Shown here: positions 7,672 to 17,643 of the stretch, piece by piece
How positions within the stretch are numbered: position 1 is the stretch's first letter
Layout of the letters: every line of letters starts with the position of its first letter
NCBI RefSeq assembly: GCF_018343715.1
Contig: NZ_JAGYPL010000002.1
Coordinates: 248,001 to 312,000, forward strand
Origin: Bacillus sp. FJAT-49711
Lineage (GTDB): Bacteria; Bacillota; Bacilli; Bacillales; Bacillaceae_C
DNA: 64,000 bases
Reading direction: 5' to 3'
The notes under the pieces: model-generated
Told to the model about the DNA's origin: nothing
What the model saw: only the letters and a program-made list of their open reading frames with translations
The model's database searches: none
Made by a program: the position numbers and the translations under genes

Positions 7672-8856
7672 ATGAACAAGAAAGACATAGCAAATATTCG
7701 CAAACAATTCAAACTTGATAATGATTTATTAAAGATCACTGACATCTTTAATGTTTATATAAGAAAGGAAAGCAGCGACATTTATCATCAAGAGAGCAAT
7801 CCTTTTTCCATGCTGGACAGAGAGCAGCAGGAGCTATTCATGATTAATTTTAAAAAGGTGCTGACGGGTGCTTTAGACATAAAGTTATTTGAAGTGAAGT
7901 TTCAAGAAGAGGCAGAAGATCATTCTCGTTTTATTCTTCACGATGGTCTGCAAGCGGATGATGTAGACGAATGGAATGAGCAAATGCTTCTCATTGTCGA
8001 AAAAATGTTCAAGGACATTCAATATGAGAAAGATATGGTTGTCACATTTATACGTGGGGAATATTTTAAACCGACAAAAAGGAACAGTGAGGAAGCAGAA
8101 GTAAGTGAGCGGGATGAGGTGTATACACATCCTTTTATTCTTTGCAGCATAAACCAGACAGAACAACCGAAAAAAACATTGGTGTTCGATTATGTCGAAA
8201 AGGAATTTAAGTCTAGTATAGTTGTTGATTCCGTTATCAATTTAAGATCTCCGGTAGGCGGTTTTTTGTACCCATGCTTCACTGATAGTGCAGCTGATGT
8301 AAACCGTGTACTATACTCGTCTGGAAAGGCGAATCAGCCTAATTATCACTTTATCGAAAATGTTTTAAATGGTGAAGAGATCATGACGGCATCAGAAGAT
8401 AAAGCTGTTTTTGAGGAAATTGTAAAACAAGTAGTTGGAGACCAAGTAGATACTCATACGCTTGCCAATCTATATGATGAAATCAATCGCATGATGGATA
8501 AGGATGAAGATGAAGAAGAAGAAGAGGAAGAAACGCCTACATTAGATTACAAAGAGGTAGAACGTGTTTTAAAAGTGAGCGGAGTAGAAAACGTCGATAC
8601 GGATAAAGTTGAAATGGCATTTAAAACAGTAATCGATGACGAGAAATACGAACTGAAAGCAAGCAGTATTGTACCAAAATATACGTCGAAATCGATCAAA
8701 ATTAGTACGAAGGTAGCCAATATTTCGATCAGTCCAAAAGATTTAAGATATGTGAAGCAGGTTCACATTAACGGGAAACGTTGTTTATTAATTGAGGTAG
8801 ATGAAGACACTGAAATAGAAGGATTTATATTGATTGAGGAAGCATTATTGAACTAA
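7672..8856 (+). CDS. DUF4317 domain-containing protein
   Basis: The start ATG 7672 follows TATAAAGGAG by the right distance; an upstream in-frame start at 7579 has none. The 394-residue protein matches the DUF4317 family as I remember it: it begins MNKKDIANIRKQFKLDND and continues with segments such as NPFSMLDREQQELF. A very acidic linker (about residues 279-289, a run of Glu) separates the N-terminal part from a C-terminal domain of about 100 residues with a conserved PKYTSKSIKI segment. No signal peptide or membrane helix, so probably cytoplasmic. Function is unknown. It sits alone upstream of the phosphatase gene. Confidence 0.85.
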   Translation: MNKKDIANIRKQFKLDNDLLKITDIFNVYIRKESSDIYHQESNPFSMLDREQQELFMINFKKVLTGALDIKLFEVKFQEEAEDHSRFILHDGLQADDVDEWNEQMLLIVEKMFKDIQYEKDMVVTFIRGEYFKPTKRNSEEAEVSERDEVYTHPFILCSINQTEQPKKTLVFDYVEKEFKSSIVVDSVINLRSPVGGFLYPCFTDSAADVNRVLYSSGKANQPNYHFIENVLNGEEIMTASEDKAVFEEIVKQVVGDQVDTHTLANLYDEINRMMDKDEDEEEEEEETPTLDYKEVERVLKVSGVENVDTDKVEMAFKTVIDDEKYELKASSIVPKYTSKSIKISTKVANISISPKDLRYVKQVHINGKRCLLIEVDEDTEIEGFILIEEALLN

Positions 8857-8888
8857 AAGTACCTTTTATTCTTAAAAAATATCATTAT

Positions 8889-8905
8889 TTTACAAACCCT
8901 TTACT
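8889..8905 (+). promoter_or_regulatory. Candidate PhoP-type direct repeat upstream of alkaline phosphatase
   Basis: TTTACA (8889-8894) and TTTACT (8900-8905) are spaced with an 11-bp period, like the TTAACA-type repeats bound by PhoP in Bacillus. Only two of the usual four repeats are convincing. A possible -10 TATGAT is at 8937-8942. Confidence 0.35.
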
Positions 8906-8984
8906 TAAAAACCGCTATAAATTAATATTTCCCCTCTATGATAAATATGAGTTTAAAACTTTCACTCAGAGAGGGGATTGTAAA

Positions 8985-10640
8985 ATGAATCGCATTTTGA
9001 GTAAGAAAGTAGCCTTATTCTCAATGGCTGCTGCTGTAACTATTTCTTCTTTAAGTTTTGCGGGGCATAGTAGTTTCACAGAAGCAAAGGGCAAGAAAAA
9101 TGAACCTACCAATGTCATAATGATGGTAATGGATGGAACTAGTGCAGGTGCCACGTCTTTGGCAAGATGGTACAAGGGTGAGAACCTGGCCATGGATGAA
9201 ATTGTTATTGGAGGAGTGCGCACGCATTCCGCAGAATCAGCGATTACTGATTCTGCACCAGCTGCCACTGCTTTAGCAACCGGACATAAAAGCAATGATA
9301 AGATTGTTGGGCTTCTTCCTGAAGTAGTAAATACACCAGGTGTTGCTGCCGTTAATCCTAAGGATGTCTTTAAACCAGTTGCAAACGTATTAGAGGGTGC
9401 AAAACGAATAGGGAAGTCAACAGGCATCATTTCTACTTCTGAAATTCAACATGCAACTCCAGCAGGCTTCTCGTCTCACGCAGTACATCGCAGCAATTAC
9501 CAAGATATTGCTGAGCAACAAGTGTATCAGGAAATTGATGTTGTTCTTGGTGGAGGAAAAGAATCTCTATTGCCAGGCACAACAAAGAATTCTCGAGTTG
9601 ATGGTGAAGATTTAACAACTGTGCTCGATGCTAAAGGGTATGACTTTGTAGAAACTCGTGATGAGCTATTAAATACGAAATCAAATAAAATTTGGGGATC
9701 ATTTGCTCCTTCTGCTATGGCCTATGACCTTGACCGTAAAGCAACGAGCAATCATGAACCATCTCTTGCTGAAATGACGAAGAAAGCTATTCATACTCTC
9801 TCAAAAAACGATAAAGGTTTCTTCTTATTTGTGGAGGGAAGCAAGGTAGACTGGGCAGCACATGCAAATGATACAATCGGCATCATTAGTGATGTTTTAG
9901 CTTTTGATGATGCGGTAAATGAAGCCTTAAAGTTTGCGAAAAAAGATGGAAATACAATGGTTATTGCAGTTAGTGACCATGGCAACAGTGGGATTACGAT
10001 GGGGAACGTAAACACAAACTCCAGTTACCCTGACACTCCAGTTTCTACTTATATCGATCCTTTAAAAAAAGCTTCAATGACAATTGAAGGTGCTTTAAAT
10101 CAATTAAAGACCGATCGCTCAAATATGAAAGAAGTAGCGGAATTGTATGGTTTAGATAACTTAACTGCAACAGAAATTGAAGGTCTAAAAGCATCGAAAT
10201 CTTTACAAGCGGATATGACTAAAATACTTGCAAATCGAGCAAACATTGGTTTTACTACAGGTGGCCATACTGGGGAGGATGTTTTCCTATACGCTTATGG
10301 TCCATCCAAACCATACGGATTGGTAGATAACACTGATATCGCGAAAACGATGGCTAAATACTTAAAAGTCGATCTGAATAAAACAACGGACAAGCTTTTT
10401 GTCAATGCAAGAGAGTCCTTTGCGAAAAAAGGGTATAAGACTCGTATCGATGTAACAGATGAGAAAAACCCTGTATTTATTGCAGAAAAACAAAAAATTA
10501 AGATTGAACTTCCAGTTAATAAAAATATTGCCTATGTTACAAAAAACAAAAAAACTACCACTAAGGCACTTGATGGTGTAACAGTTTATAACTCGAAAGA
10601 TTTTTATGTATCAGAAACAGCATTACATCTATCAAAGTAA
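8985..10640 (+). CDS. Alkaline phosphatase, secreted
   Basis: A 551-residue zinc/magnesium alkaline phosphatase that releases phosphate from phosphomonoesters outside the cell, normally under phosphate starvation. It has a signal peptide (about 1-34, ending SSFTEA), the first metal ligand in MMVMDGTSAG (Asp50), the nucleophile in TDSAPAATALATGHK (Ser90), DWAAHANDTIG, VSDHGNSGITMG and the TGGHTGEDV metal site. A C-terminal extension of about 90 residues follows the core. The ribosome binding site GAGAGGGGA precedes the ATG. A CCCCTCT at 8931-8937 could pair with it (AGAGGGG, 8970-8976) if transcribed. A broken paralogous fragment lies at 5979-6100. Confidence 0.95.
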   Translation: MNRILSKKVALFSMAAAVTISSLSFAGHSSFTEAKGKKNEPTNVIMMVMDGTSAGATSLARWYKGENLAMDEIVIGGVRTHSAESAITDSAPAATALATGHKSNDKIVGLLPEVVNTPGVAAVNPKDVFKPVANVLEGAKRIGKSTGIISTSEIQHATPAGFSSHAVHRSNYQDIAEQQVYQEIDVVLGGGKESLLPGTTKNSRVDGEDLTTVLDAKGYDFVETRDELLNTKSNKIWGSFAPSAMAYDLDRKATSNHEPSLAEMTKKAIHTLSKNDKGFFLFVEGSKVDWAAHANDTIGIISDVLAFDDAVNEALKFAKKDGNTMVIAVSDHGNSGITMGNVNTNSSYPDTPVSTYIDPLKKASMTIEGALNQLKTDRSNMKEVAELYGLDNLTATEIEGLKASKSLQADMTKILANRANIGFTTGGHTGEDVFLYAYGPSKPYGLVDNTDIAKTMAKYLKVDLNKTTDKLFVNARESFAKKGYKTRIDVTDEKNPVFIAEKQKIKIELPVNKNIAYVTKNKKTTTKALDGVTVYNSKDFYVSETALHLSK

Positions 10641-10651
10641 ATTAGTCATAT

Positions 10652-10695
10652 AATGCTTTCCCTAAGTATAGTGATTTTAGGGGAAGTATTTTTTA
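10652..10695 (+). terminator. Terminator of the alkaline phosphatase gene
   Basis: Imperfect stem AATGCTTTCCCTAA / TTAGGGGAAGTATT followed by six Ts. Confidence 0.8.
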
Positions 10696-10932
10696 TTGGG
10701 ATGTTATTTTTAATAACAGGTTTATGTATAGTCTAATTTAATTTAGAATAAGAATTACAGCTTTTTGTAAAAGTAAAGTTTAGCTTTTTGGCTTGTGGTG
10801 AAATCAATATTCACAATAAGTGCTTGAAAATCAATGAATTTTGTTTAATTATTGTGCTGATGCTTGAACGATTATGATCGTCTGCACGATATAGTAACTA
10901 TAAAAGAGAACGTGAAGTAGAGGTAATGTTGT

Positions 10933-13314
10933 ATGGATGAAGAGTTAATTAAAAAAGCTGATGCAACTTATCGATTGGCTGAGAAGAAGGCAGCTGATTA
11001 TTTCAAATCGCTTTCTACGCAGCATATGAATAAGACCTATACTGAAATAACAACAGATATACAAAGTTGGAAACAGAATCATATTCAGCAACATTCGTTA
11101 TTATCTTTTTTCTCACGGGGAAAAGGAAAGCCTGACTTAAGGGATTATAACAGCTATATTCAGCGGCTGGATTATACAGGCAAGTTAGATGATTATTTAA
11201 ATCGAAGTATCTCATATATTTATATGCGAGATCTTGGGAAAATCTTAAATTCATCAGATACTCAGGAAAGAATTAAACGCGTAGTGGTCAGTTTGAAAAA
11301 ACAGATAACTCATCCCGCCACAACAAATGGGGGAAGAAAAGCTGAGATGTTTAGCATGGCATGGCTGTACCGGATGGCTCAGGAGGAAGGTGTCGAATCA
11401 ACCATGATCTGGGTGATTGACAAACTTAAGGCTGTTTCATCCAATATCCCAGAGGGGATGGATGCTGAAGAAGCTAAGCGAAAACTTATTAAAATCATAG
11501 CTGGAGTAATGGTTCATCAGCTTGAAGAGATGGGCGATGAGTTATCCGCTGAAGAACGTACGCAGAAGTTAGATGAAGCTATAAGGCTAGGCTATTCCTA
11601 TGGACTGACCTATCCATTTATTGATGACATTCTGGATTCAGAAGTCTTATCCGAGCATGAGAAAAAACAATATTCGGATTTGATTCGAACAACGCTTATT
11701 ACCGGATCTGTCCCAAAATTAAAAGAATGGACTGGAAACAACAAAGGATTAATCCAATATATTCATTTGGAATTGAGTGCCGCCTACAATTATATTAAGG
11801 CACATCTTAGAGGAGAGACAATAAAGGATTTTTTCGAGCAATCTTATGTGTTTTTTCATTCACAGGAAGTGGACCGCGTTAAAAATCTCTCCAATGCTAC
11901 TTATACTAATGAGGATCTTTATATACCAATTATTTTAAAATCAGCTTCTTCGCGATTAATTGTGCGTTCAGTCATCAGTGCGTCAGAAGATGAAGGCATT
12001 GAAAACCGTACATTCTCTTATGGTATTTACAATCAGCTGGCCGATGACTTTGCGGATATGTATGATGACCTGAAGGCTGGCGCAGTTACCCCTTATACGT
12101 ATTATATAAAATATCATGATAAGCGTCAGGATCTTATAAACCCTTTTGAATTATACTGGACAGTCATTTTCAATTTGATTCATAACGTGTATCACTCAGA
12201 TACAAAAGCTTCTGAGGTGATTTTGAATCGTGCGATAAATGGCCTGAAACGTTTTAAAGAACGAATGGGAGAAAAAAAATACAACGAAATAATGCGGTTA
12301 TTTGCAACGGGAAATCCAAAGTTCAATAGGCTCATACAAAATATGGTTCGAAAAGCGACTAATGTAGATTTCTTTGATAAATTGCTTCGAGATCATATGA
12401 TTGCCAATTTAAACAATGAGCGGAAGGATCGAGAAGATTTTTTAGATATAGTTGAAACGATACGCGTTCAGATCAATAATATCTTACATATTCCCAAAGT
12501 TAATCTTCAATCTTTTATGAAAGAGCCAATCACTGACGCTGCAAATTACAGTCTTGAAGGCGATGGAAAGCGAATCCGAGCTATCATGACTTGGCTTATG
12601 GGCGTTCACGAATATGGATTAGATAAGGAAGCAATCATCCCACTTATAAAATCATTGGAGTATATGCATACCGCCTCCCTGATTTTTGATGATCTTCCAT
12701 CCCAGGATAATGCACCTATTCGAAGGGGACGTCCAACTCTTCATCAGGTATATAATATGGCCATAGCAGAATTAACCGGTCTTTATCTCACCCAAAAGGC
12801 AATAGAGGAGCAAGCGTCTCTTGAACAGTTTGATGCAAAAACGGTTCTTCACTTGATTCAATATTCTGCCAGGACCACCGCTGATATGTGTAAAGGGCAA
12901 GTGATGGATTTGGGTGCCAAGGGAAAACAATTAACACTTGAACAGTTAAATACGATTAGCTTTTATAAAACGGGGATAGCATTTGAAGCTTCCCTCATCA
13001 TGCCGGCAATTCTAGCAGGTAAACCGGAATTAGAAATGAATGCTTTAAAAAAGTATGCCTATCATGCCGGCATTGCTTTTCAGATTAAGGATGACTTGCT
13101 TGATGCTGAAGGGGATGAGGCATTACTCGGAAAACCAATTGGAAAAGATATCGAAAACAACCATTCAACTTTTGTATCCATCCTCGGAGCTAAAGGTGCT
13201 CGAAAAGCGATGTGGGAACATTACTGTCTTGCAATGGAAGTGCTGCAAGAGGTGAAATATCGTACGAACTATTTGAAACATATATTGAATTATTTTGTTA
13301 ACCGGGATAACTAA
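10933..13314 (+). CDS. Large two-domain polyprenyl synthetase family protein
   Basis: The 793-residue protein ends in a trans-isoprenyl diphosphate synthase domain (about 520-793). It has both Asp-rich motifs: DDLPSQD (586-592), followed by RRGRPTLH, and KDDLLDAEGD (Asp720). GDGKRIRA at about 543 is the usual substrate-binding start. The N-terminal 500 residues are unusual for the family. They are largely helical and contain YPFIDDILDSE (Asp231-232), hinting at a second, divergent isoprenoid-synthase-like fold. Typical prenyl synthases are about 300-320 residues, so this is a fusion. Start: ATG 10933 preceded by GTAGAGGTAATGTT. It is monocistronic; product chain length and any cyclase activity are unknown. 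Confidence 0.85.
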   Translation: MDEELIKKADATYRLAEKKAADYFKSLSTQHMNKTYTEITTDIQSWKQNHIQQHSLLSFFSRGKGKPDLRDYNSYIQRLDYTGKLDDYLNRSISYIYMRDLGKILNSSDTQERIKRVVVSLKKQITHPATTNGGRKAEMFSMAWLYRMAQEEGVESTMIWVIDKLKAVSSNIPEGMDAEEAKRKLIKIIAGVMVHQLEEMGDELSAEERTQKLDEAIRLGYSYGLTYPFIDDILDSEVLSEHEKKQYSDLIRTTLITGSVPKLKEWTGNNKGLIQYIHLELSAAYNYIKAHLRGETIKDFFEQSYVFFHSQEVDRVKNLSNATYTNEDLYIPIILKSASSRLIVRSVISASEDEGIENRTFSYGIYNQLADDFADMYDDLKAGAVTPYTYYIKYHDKRQDLINPFELYWTVIFNLIHNVYHSDTKASEVILNRAINGLKRFKERMGEKKYNEIMRLFATGNPKFNRLIQNMVRKATNVDFFDKLLRDHMIANLNNERKDREDFLDIVETIRVQINNILHIPKVNLQSFMKEPITDAANYSLEGDGKRIRAIMTWLMGVHEYGLDKEAIIPLIKSLEYMHTASLIFDDLPSQDNAPIRRGRPTLHQVYNMAIAELTGLYLTQKAIEEQASLEQFDAKTVLHLIQYSARTTADMCKGQVMDLGAKGKQLTLEQLNTISFYKTGIAFEASLIMPAILAGKPELEMNALKKYAYHAGIAFQIKDDLLDAEGDEALLGKPIGKDIENNHSTFVSILGAKGARKAMWEHYCLAMEVLQEVKYRTNYLKHILNYFVNRDN

Positions 13315-13325
13315 TATTTTTATAC

Positions 13326-13372
13326 AAAAAAGAATGCCAGATCACTTCGAATCGGCATTCTTTAACTATTTT
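13326..13372. terminator. Bidirectional terminator between convergent genes
   Basis: Perfect stem AAAGAATGCC / GGCATTCTTT with A and T tracts on both sides, serving the prenyl synthase gene (+) and the VWA lipoprotein gene (-). Confidence 0.85.
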
Positions 13373-13399
13373 ATTGAACATTAAACTGCTAGTTGTCTT

Positions 13400-14824
13400 C
13401 TACTTTTTGTAATAATATTCTTGCCATTTCGCATTGCCTTCATAGTAGATACGTCGCCATTCCTCAATTCCATTGTGGTATGATTCTTGCCACTTTTCAA
13501 CTTTTGTGTGATAACCATAGCCCCAAACATCTTTTTTTCGATCGTATAGCATTTGCCAAATGGCTGTTCTACTCTCATTGCCTTCAAGCATTTCATTATT
13601 GAAAAGTTCATTCAATAAATCTTCCGCTCGTTTAAATTCAATATCTGATTTATCCATAATGGATTTTCCTGTTGAATCGGCTTTGTCCATTAATTCCTTT
13701 TGCTTTTCTGAAGCTTCCTTCATCCCCGCATTGCGCCATTCTTCCCATGCTTTTGATAATCGCTTATACTCTTCTTTCCAATACTTATCTAAATCTTGCT
13801 TGGAATTAGCAAAAGTAAACTCCCCATTCCCTGCCTTTGCTACCTTCTTTAAAAGCTGCTGTGCTTCATTATCTACTTGAAAGCCTATGATATTAATGAT
13901 TGGTTCGATTCCTTCTCCAGCTAGCTTTTTTGCTTCAGCTACCGGGTCTCCGCCGCATGTTTCAATTCCATCACTGACCACATAGACGACTGCAGAACTC
14001 GCATCTTTTGGAATATCTTCTTTCGTTGCGGCTAGCACCGTACCAATCGGTGTCCAACCAGCTGGTTTTACAGTAGCGAGAGCCTTTTTAAATTGTGCGG
14101 CATCTTTGGCACCTGTGTATATATTTTCTGTAGAGGCGCATGAGAGGGCCTTATCGGCATCACTGCCAGTTCCTTTATGTCCATATACGCGAAGTGAAAC
14201 GGTGCTATCATCCGGTAAATATTCGATAAAACTCATAATAGCACTTTTTGCTTCATCCATTCTTGTTCCGCTGCCATTTTTTGCATTCATACTGCCACTG
14301 GCGTCGAGCAAAATAGCAAAATGAGTGCCGGTCACTTCTGGTGCTTCAATTTGTTCATCGGGACGATCTTCCCCGGCGCTAACAGAGGAATCAAATTGTA
14401 AAAAAGCTTCAACTTCTTCATGATAATCGAATCTGACTAGCTTCAAGATAGCTTCTTTATATTGATCATTACTTAACCCTTTTGGAAGCTCTAAAATTTT
14501 TTCCTTGGCGAGCTGTTCATTATAATTATCCGCGTAAAGACCAGACTCTTTCATCAATTCCTGTTCTAGTTCCGTCATCTCGACATTACTGTTTTCAGGT
14601 TCATAAACTGGGGTTTCTTCATCCCACCAGCCGCTTTCCTTTTCTTGTTCCAATTCCTTCTCAGCTGTGGTTTCTTCGACTGCCCCTGCTGGCTCTTCGC
14701 TTTTTTCTTTATTTTCCACCTCTATTTTTTCTTTACTCGTCTCTTCACTTTTCACTTTTCCCGCACTACAGCCAGCTGTGGTTAATAAAAAGATTGAGAG
14801 AATTAAAAATAACCATTGCTTCAA
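13400..14824 (-). CDS. VWA-domain lipoprotein (YwmC/YwmD-like)
   Basis: A surface lipoprotein of about 474 residues. The N-terminus is a lipoprotein signal with lipobox TTAGC (Cys19 when the second TTG is the start; the first TTG directly abuts GGAG, so 14824 fits better). An acidic linker rich in Glu/Lys follows, then a von Willebrand A domain (about 168-340) with an intact metal-binding DASGS motif and SDGIETCGGD. The C-terminal 130 residues are Trp/Tyr-rich with repeats of the type W-x-E-x-Y (EKWQESYHNG, EEWRRIYYEG, KWQEYYYKK), which could form helical repeats at the wall. Function is probably adhesion or an envelope-stress role, not proven. Confidence 0.85.
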   Translation of the reverse strand: MKQWLFLILSIFLLTTAGCSAGKVKSEETSKEKIEVENKEKSEEPAGAVEETTAEKELEQEKESGWWDEETPVYEPENSNVEMTELEQELMKESGLYADNYNEQLAKEKILELPKGLSNDQYKEAILKLVRFDYHEEVEAFLQFDSSVSAGEDRPDEQIEAPEVTGTHFAILLDASGSMNAKNGSGTRMDEAKSAIMSFIEYLPDDSTVSLRVYGHKGTGSDADKALSCASTENIYTGAKDAAQFKKALATVKPAGWTPIGTVLAATKEDIPKDASSAVVYVVSDGIETCGGDPVAEAKKLAGEGIEPIINIIGFQVDNEAQQLLKKVAKAGNGEFTFANSKQDLDKYWKEEYKRLSKAWEEWRNAGMKEASEKQKELMDKADSTGKSIMDKSDIEFKRAEDLLNELFNNEMLEGNESRTAIWQMLYDRKKDVWGYGYHTKVEKWQESYHNGIEEWRRIYYEGNAKWQEYYYKK

Positions 14825-15220
14825 AATCTTCAACTCCAGTATGTAATTTTCATTTTCTAATTTAGAACGGCTCCCATCTGTATGTAAGCTTATGCTCCAA
14901 GGATGGTGCCATTTATCTGTCCTAATTGAAACACTCTAGTTTTAATAATAATCTTGTTGCATAATATTTCCATAGATTTTATAGAAACTATACTTTTTGC
15001 CTAATGGGCGATGGTTTTATATATACCAAAAGTCCTGCTAGTCATATGTGATCCGTTGTTAACCATTCCAAATAATACTTGATAAAAATGGGATTATAAG
15101 TATATAAATTAATTAATATATTGTTGAGAGTCCAAAAGTATTGTAAAGGATAGAAAAGTAACTCAAAATCGTATAGGAATTTTGTTCTCAGGTTAATGTG
15201 GACAAAGGAGAGGAAGCAAG
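14825..15220. other. Intergenic stretch between divergent genes, no gene seen
   Basis: About 400 AT-rich bases separate the VWA lipoprotein gene and the next plus-strand gene. It must hold both promoters, but I see no motif good enough to call. No repeat or open frame of interest. Confidence 0.5.
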
Positions 15221-16099
15221 ATGAGAAAATTGAAATATTGGGGATGGGCGGTGCTCATCGGATTGCTATTAATTGGCGCCGCTATCTGGGTGGCCACAAG
15301 CGGTATCTTAAACAAATCTGATATATTTGTTTACAAGAATCATGGCGAACTTTATTGGTTTGAACTTACCGGTGGAAAAGAGAAAGTGAAAGGTACCTTT
15401 CATAAGCGAGTAATTATAGATGAAATTGGGGAGGAACCTTTTATTGAAGAAAAGGAATACCCCATCATTGGAAAAAAGAACGAAAAAGGTTATGAATTAA
15501 GAGCGACCAATAGAGAGGAAACCATGAAGATTGACGCCGCGTTTTCCGGTAAAAACCTTATTGTGCAAGAGCAGAGCGGAAGTGACGAAAAATTATACGA
15601 ATCCATTGAAAAAGAAAAATTTGCAGAGTATGAAGAAGAATTACAAGCAGAGCTGCAAGTAGCCATTGACGGATCTGAAGAAAAGTTTAAAAGCTTCATA
15701 AGAGAATTTTTTTCAAAACTTAATAGTGTATATGGATATCTTTATAGCGCCGAGGATGAATCATTCCAACTATTTTTGAAGATCGATGAAGCGTTGCTCC
15801 AAGGTGAAGTATCAGGTTCACTTCTTATGATGAATGATTCAGGAAAAGAAAATAACCCATACGAAGAAACAACATATGAGGTGAATGGAATAACAGATGG
15901 ACAAATGTTGGAATTATTCACTACTGTTGATGGAAAGAAAACGAAGTTAGAAGGGAATTTTATAGAGGATGCGAGCCAATTTAACCTATCCTTTTGGAAA
16001 ACCGACCAAAAACTAACGTTTAATGAGGTAACAGAAGCAGAGTTTAAAGAGAGTTATGAGGAGTTTAAAGCGAAGGTACAAAATAGTAAGAAGGATTGA
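15221..16099 (+). CDS. Membrane-anchored protein of unknown function
   Basis: The 292-residue protein has one N-terminal membrane helix (about 8-29), then a charged extracytoplasmic region with alternating beta-type segments and a Glu-rich middle (about 120-165). It ends in a Lys/Glu-rich tail (EEFKAKVQNSKKD). AAAGGAGAGGAAGCAAG precedes the ATG, so the start is firm. No catalytic motif is visible. It resembles many Bacillus proteins annotated only as hypothetical. A strong terminator follows about 130 bases downstream. Confidence 0.75.
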   Translation: MRKLKYWGWAVLIGLLLIGAAIWVATSGILNKSDIFVYKNHGELYWFELTGGKEKVKGTFHKRVIIDEIGEEPFIEEKEYPIIGKKNEKGYELRATNREETMKIDAAFSGKNLIVQEQSGSDEKLYESIEKEKFAEYEEELQAELQVAIDGSEEKFKSFIREFFSKLNSVYGYLYSAEDESFQLFLKIDEALLQGEVSGSLLMMNDSGKENNPYEETTYEVNGITDGQMLELFTTVDGKKTKLEGNFIEDASQFNLSFWKTDQKLTFNEVTEAEFKESYEEFKAKVQNSKKD

Positions 16100-16227
16100 A
16101 GTCCATTGATCGTTATTTCATCTAGCAGGTCAAGTGATTCTTAGTTACTCCGACGTTTATGCTTTGAGATAGGATAGTCAGTGATGAAATATGTGCATGA
16201 TAAAGAAGTAGTAATACCGAGTCAGTT

Positions 16228-16274
16228 AAAACCACAAACCATTTTTTTAAGAATGGTTTGTGGTTCTTTATTTT
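16228..16274 (+). terminator. Strong intrinsic terminator
   Basis: Perfect 14-bp stem AACCACAAACCATT (16230-16243) / AATGGTTTGTGGTT (16252-16265), then CTTTATTTT. Confidence 0.9.
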
Positions 16275-16493
16275 ACTGGCTTTTAAAGTTGTGAAAGTAT
16301 TGGGCTTAAAGCATTCTAAGCTTGGACTTTTATTTATTCAAAATTACTTGAGTATCCAAGAAGAAATTCATCTGTTGAATAGTATAAAGTATAAACAAAA
16401 AAGAAGATGGGGAATTGTTGGGCATTATCGATCCGCTAAGGATAGAATGATTCTTCATTTATTCATAATCGAATAACACATGAGGTGTATATT

Positions 16494-17267
16494 ATGGGCA
16501 ATAATCTAGAAAAATGGAAGCAAGCATTATGGTTAAAGCAAAATTCCTTAACAGCTAAAAGTCTTCCGGAAACAAACAAATACAGCCCTGAAAACCTAAT
16601 AGATTTTTTAAATCGTTATGATTATGTTTATATAAAACACAATAATTCCGGACAAGGAAAAGGAATATTTAAAGTATACAAAAGAAAAGATGGACGAATT
16701 TGTTTTAACGGTTTTTCCTTACTAAATAAACCTGTAAAGAAATGTATGGCTGCAATTAAAGATTTTCACAAAGTGTTGCATCCATATAAGAAGCTTGGGA
16801 GATTAGAAGATTATATTATTCAGGAGGGCATCCAAAGTTTTACTTATTATGGACTACCGTTAGGTTTTCGGGTTCACGTTCAAAACCTAAAAGGAAAATG
16901 GATTATTGGTGGAATGTATGCCAAGATTGGCAGCCCGGACATAATTGATAGCGGTATTTTTAATTTCAATATAGGCTCAGAAATTATCTCAATTGATGAA
17001 CTGTTCTCAGAACACTTGCACTTGAATGATGTTGAGGAGAGGAGACTTAGAAATAATCTAAGGAAAGTGGCAATCACAGCTGCAGAAGTGATCGCTTTAC
17101 AGTTTCCTTGTAGGGAATATGGTATTGATTTCGGGTTGAAACCAACAGGAAAACCTATGATATATGAAGTAAATACGACCCCAGGAATCGATGGGTTTTC
17201 TCAAATTGAATATAATACCTTATGGGAAAGAATTGTTAAGATAAGAAAATTGCAGAGAAAGGATTGA
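16494..17267 (+). CDS. YheC/YheD-family ATP-grasp protein
   Basis: The 257-residue protein resembles the Bacillus YheC/YheD group, spore-coat-associated proteins with an ATP-grasp fold. Segments supporting this are YVYIKHNNSGQGKGIFKV (about 47-64, the nucleotide-binding lysine and glycine loop), YIIQEGIQSF, FRVHVQNLKGKW and the C-terminal EYGIDFGLKPTGKPMIYEVN, where Asp, Glu and Asn are the usual metal ligands. It starts at ATG 16494 behind TGAGGTG. It is shorter than YheC/D (about 360-450), lacking their N-terminal region. Substrate unknown. Confidence 0.8.
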   Translation: MGNNLEKWKQALWLKQNSLTAKSLPETNKYSPENLIDFLNRYDYVYIKHNNSGQGKGIFKVYKRKDGRICFNGFSLLNKPVKKCMAAIKDFHKVLHPYKKLGRLEDYIIQEGIQSFTYYGLPLGFRVHVQNLKGKWIIGGMYAKIGSPDIIDSGIFNFNIGSEIISIDELFSEHLHLNDVEERRLRNNLRKVAITAAEVIALQFPCREYGIDFGLKPTGKPMIYEVNTTPGIDGFSQIEYNTLWERIVKIRKLQRKD

Positions 17268-17300
17268 GTAGTAGGATACGTAGAGTTTTTAAAATAGAAA

Positions 17301-17340
17301 AGGGGCGGTTCTGCCAAAGTAGGAAGGACCGTCTTTTTAA
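17301..17340 (+). terminator. Probable terminator after the ATP-grasp gene
   Basis: GGGCGGTTCT pairs, with wobbles, with AGGACCGTC, followed by five Ts. The remaining bases up to 17643 hold no gene I can support. Confidence 0.5.
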
Positions 17341-17643
17341 AAATCAGCATATATTGATTGTCCTAGAAGAAAGATTGATAAAAAGCCCGTACCATATTAA
17401 GTCCCTTCTTTTAAATAGCAATAATATAAATTTTATTAAATCGACAATGGATTCGCATTAAAACTATTTTACAATAATGTAGGTCTTACGAAGTGATCAA
17501 GCGAACATAGCTAAGTAGAATGAACTAGATTCAATAGTTTGGGCAGTTAGGTCTTTCGTTTCGTTTTTTCTAAAAGCGTCCCCAAAGTATTTTGTAAATG
17601 CTATGATACTTTTTGTAAATAATTTGTAAAAGGGGACAATCGA

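Noticed and set aside
8966-9430. Reverse-strand protein opposite alkaline phosphatase
   Set aside because: It is a shadow of a strongly conserved gene and has no ribosome binding site.
16258-16476. Small gene before the ATP-grasp protein
   Set aside because: Its start lies inside a strong terminator hairpin and there is no ribosome binding site.
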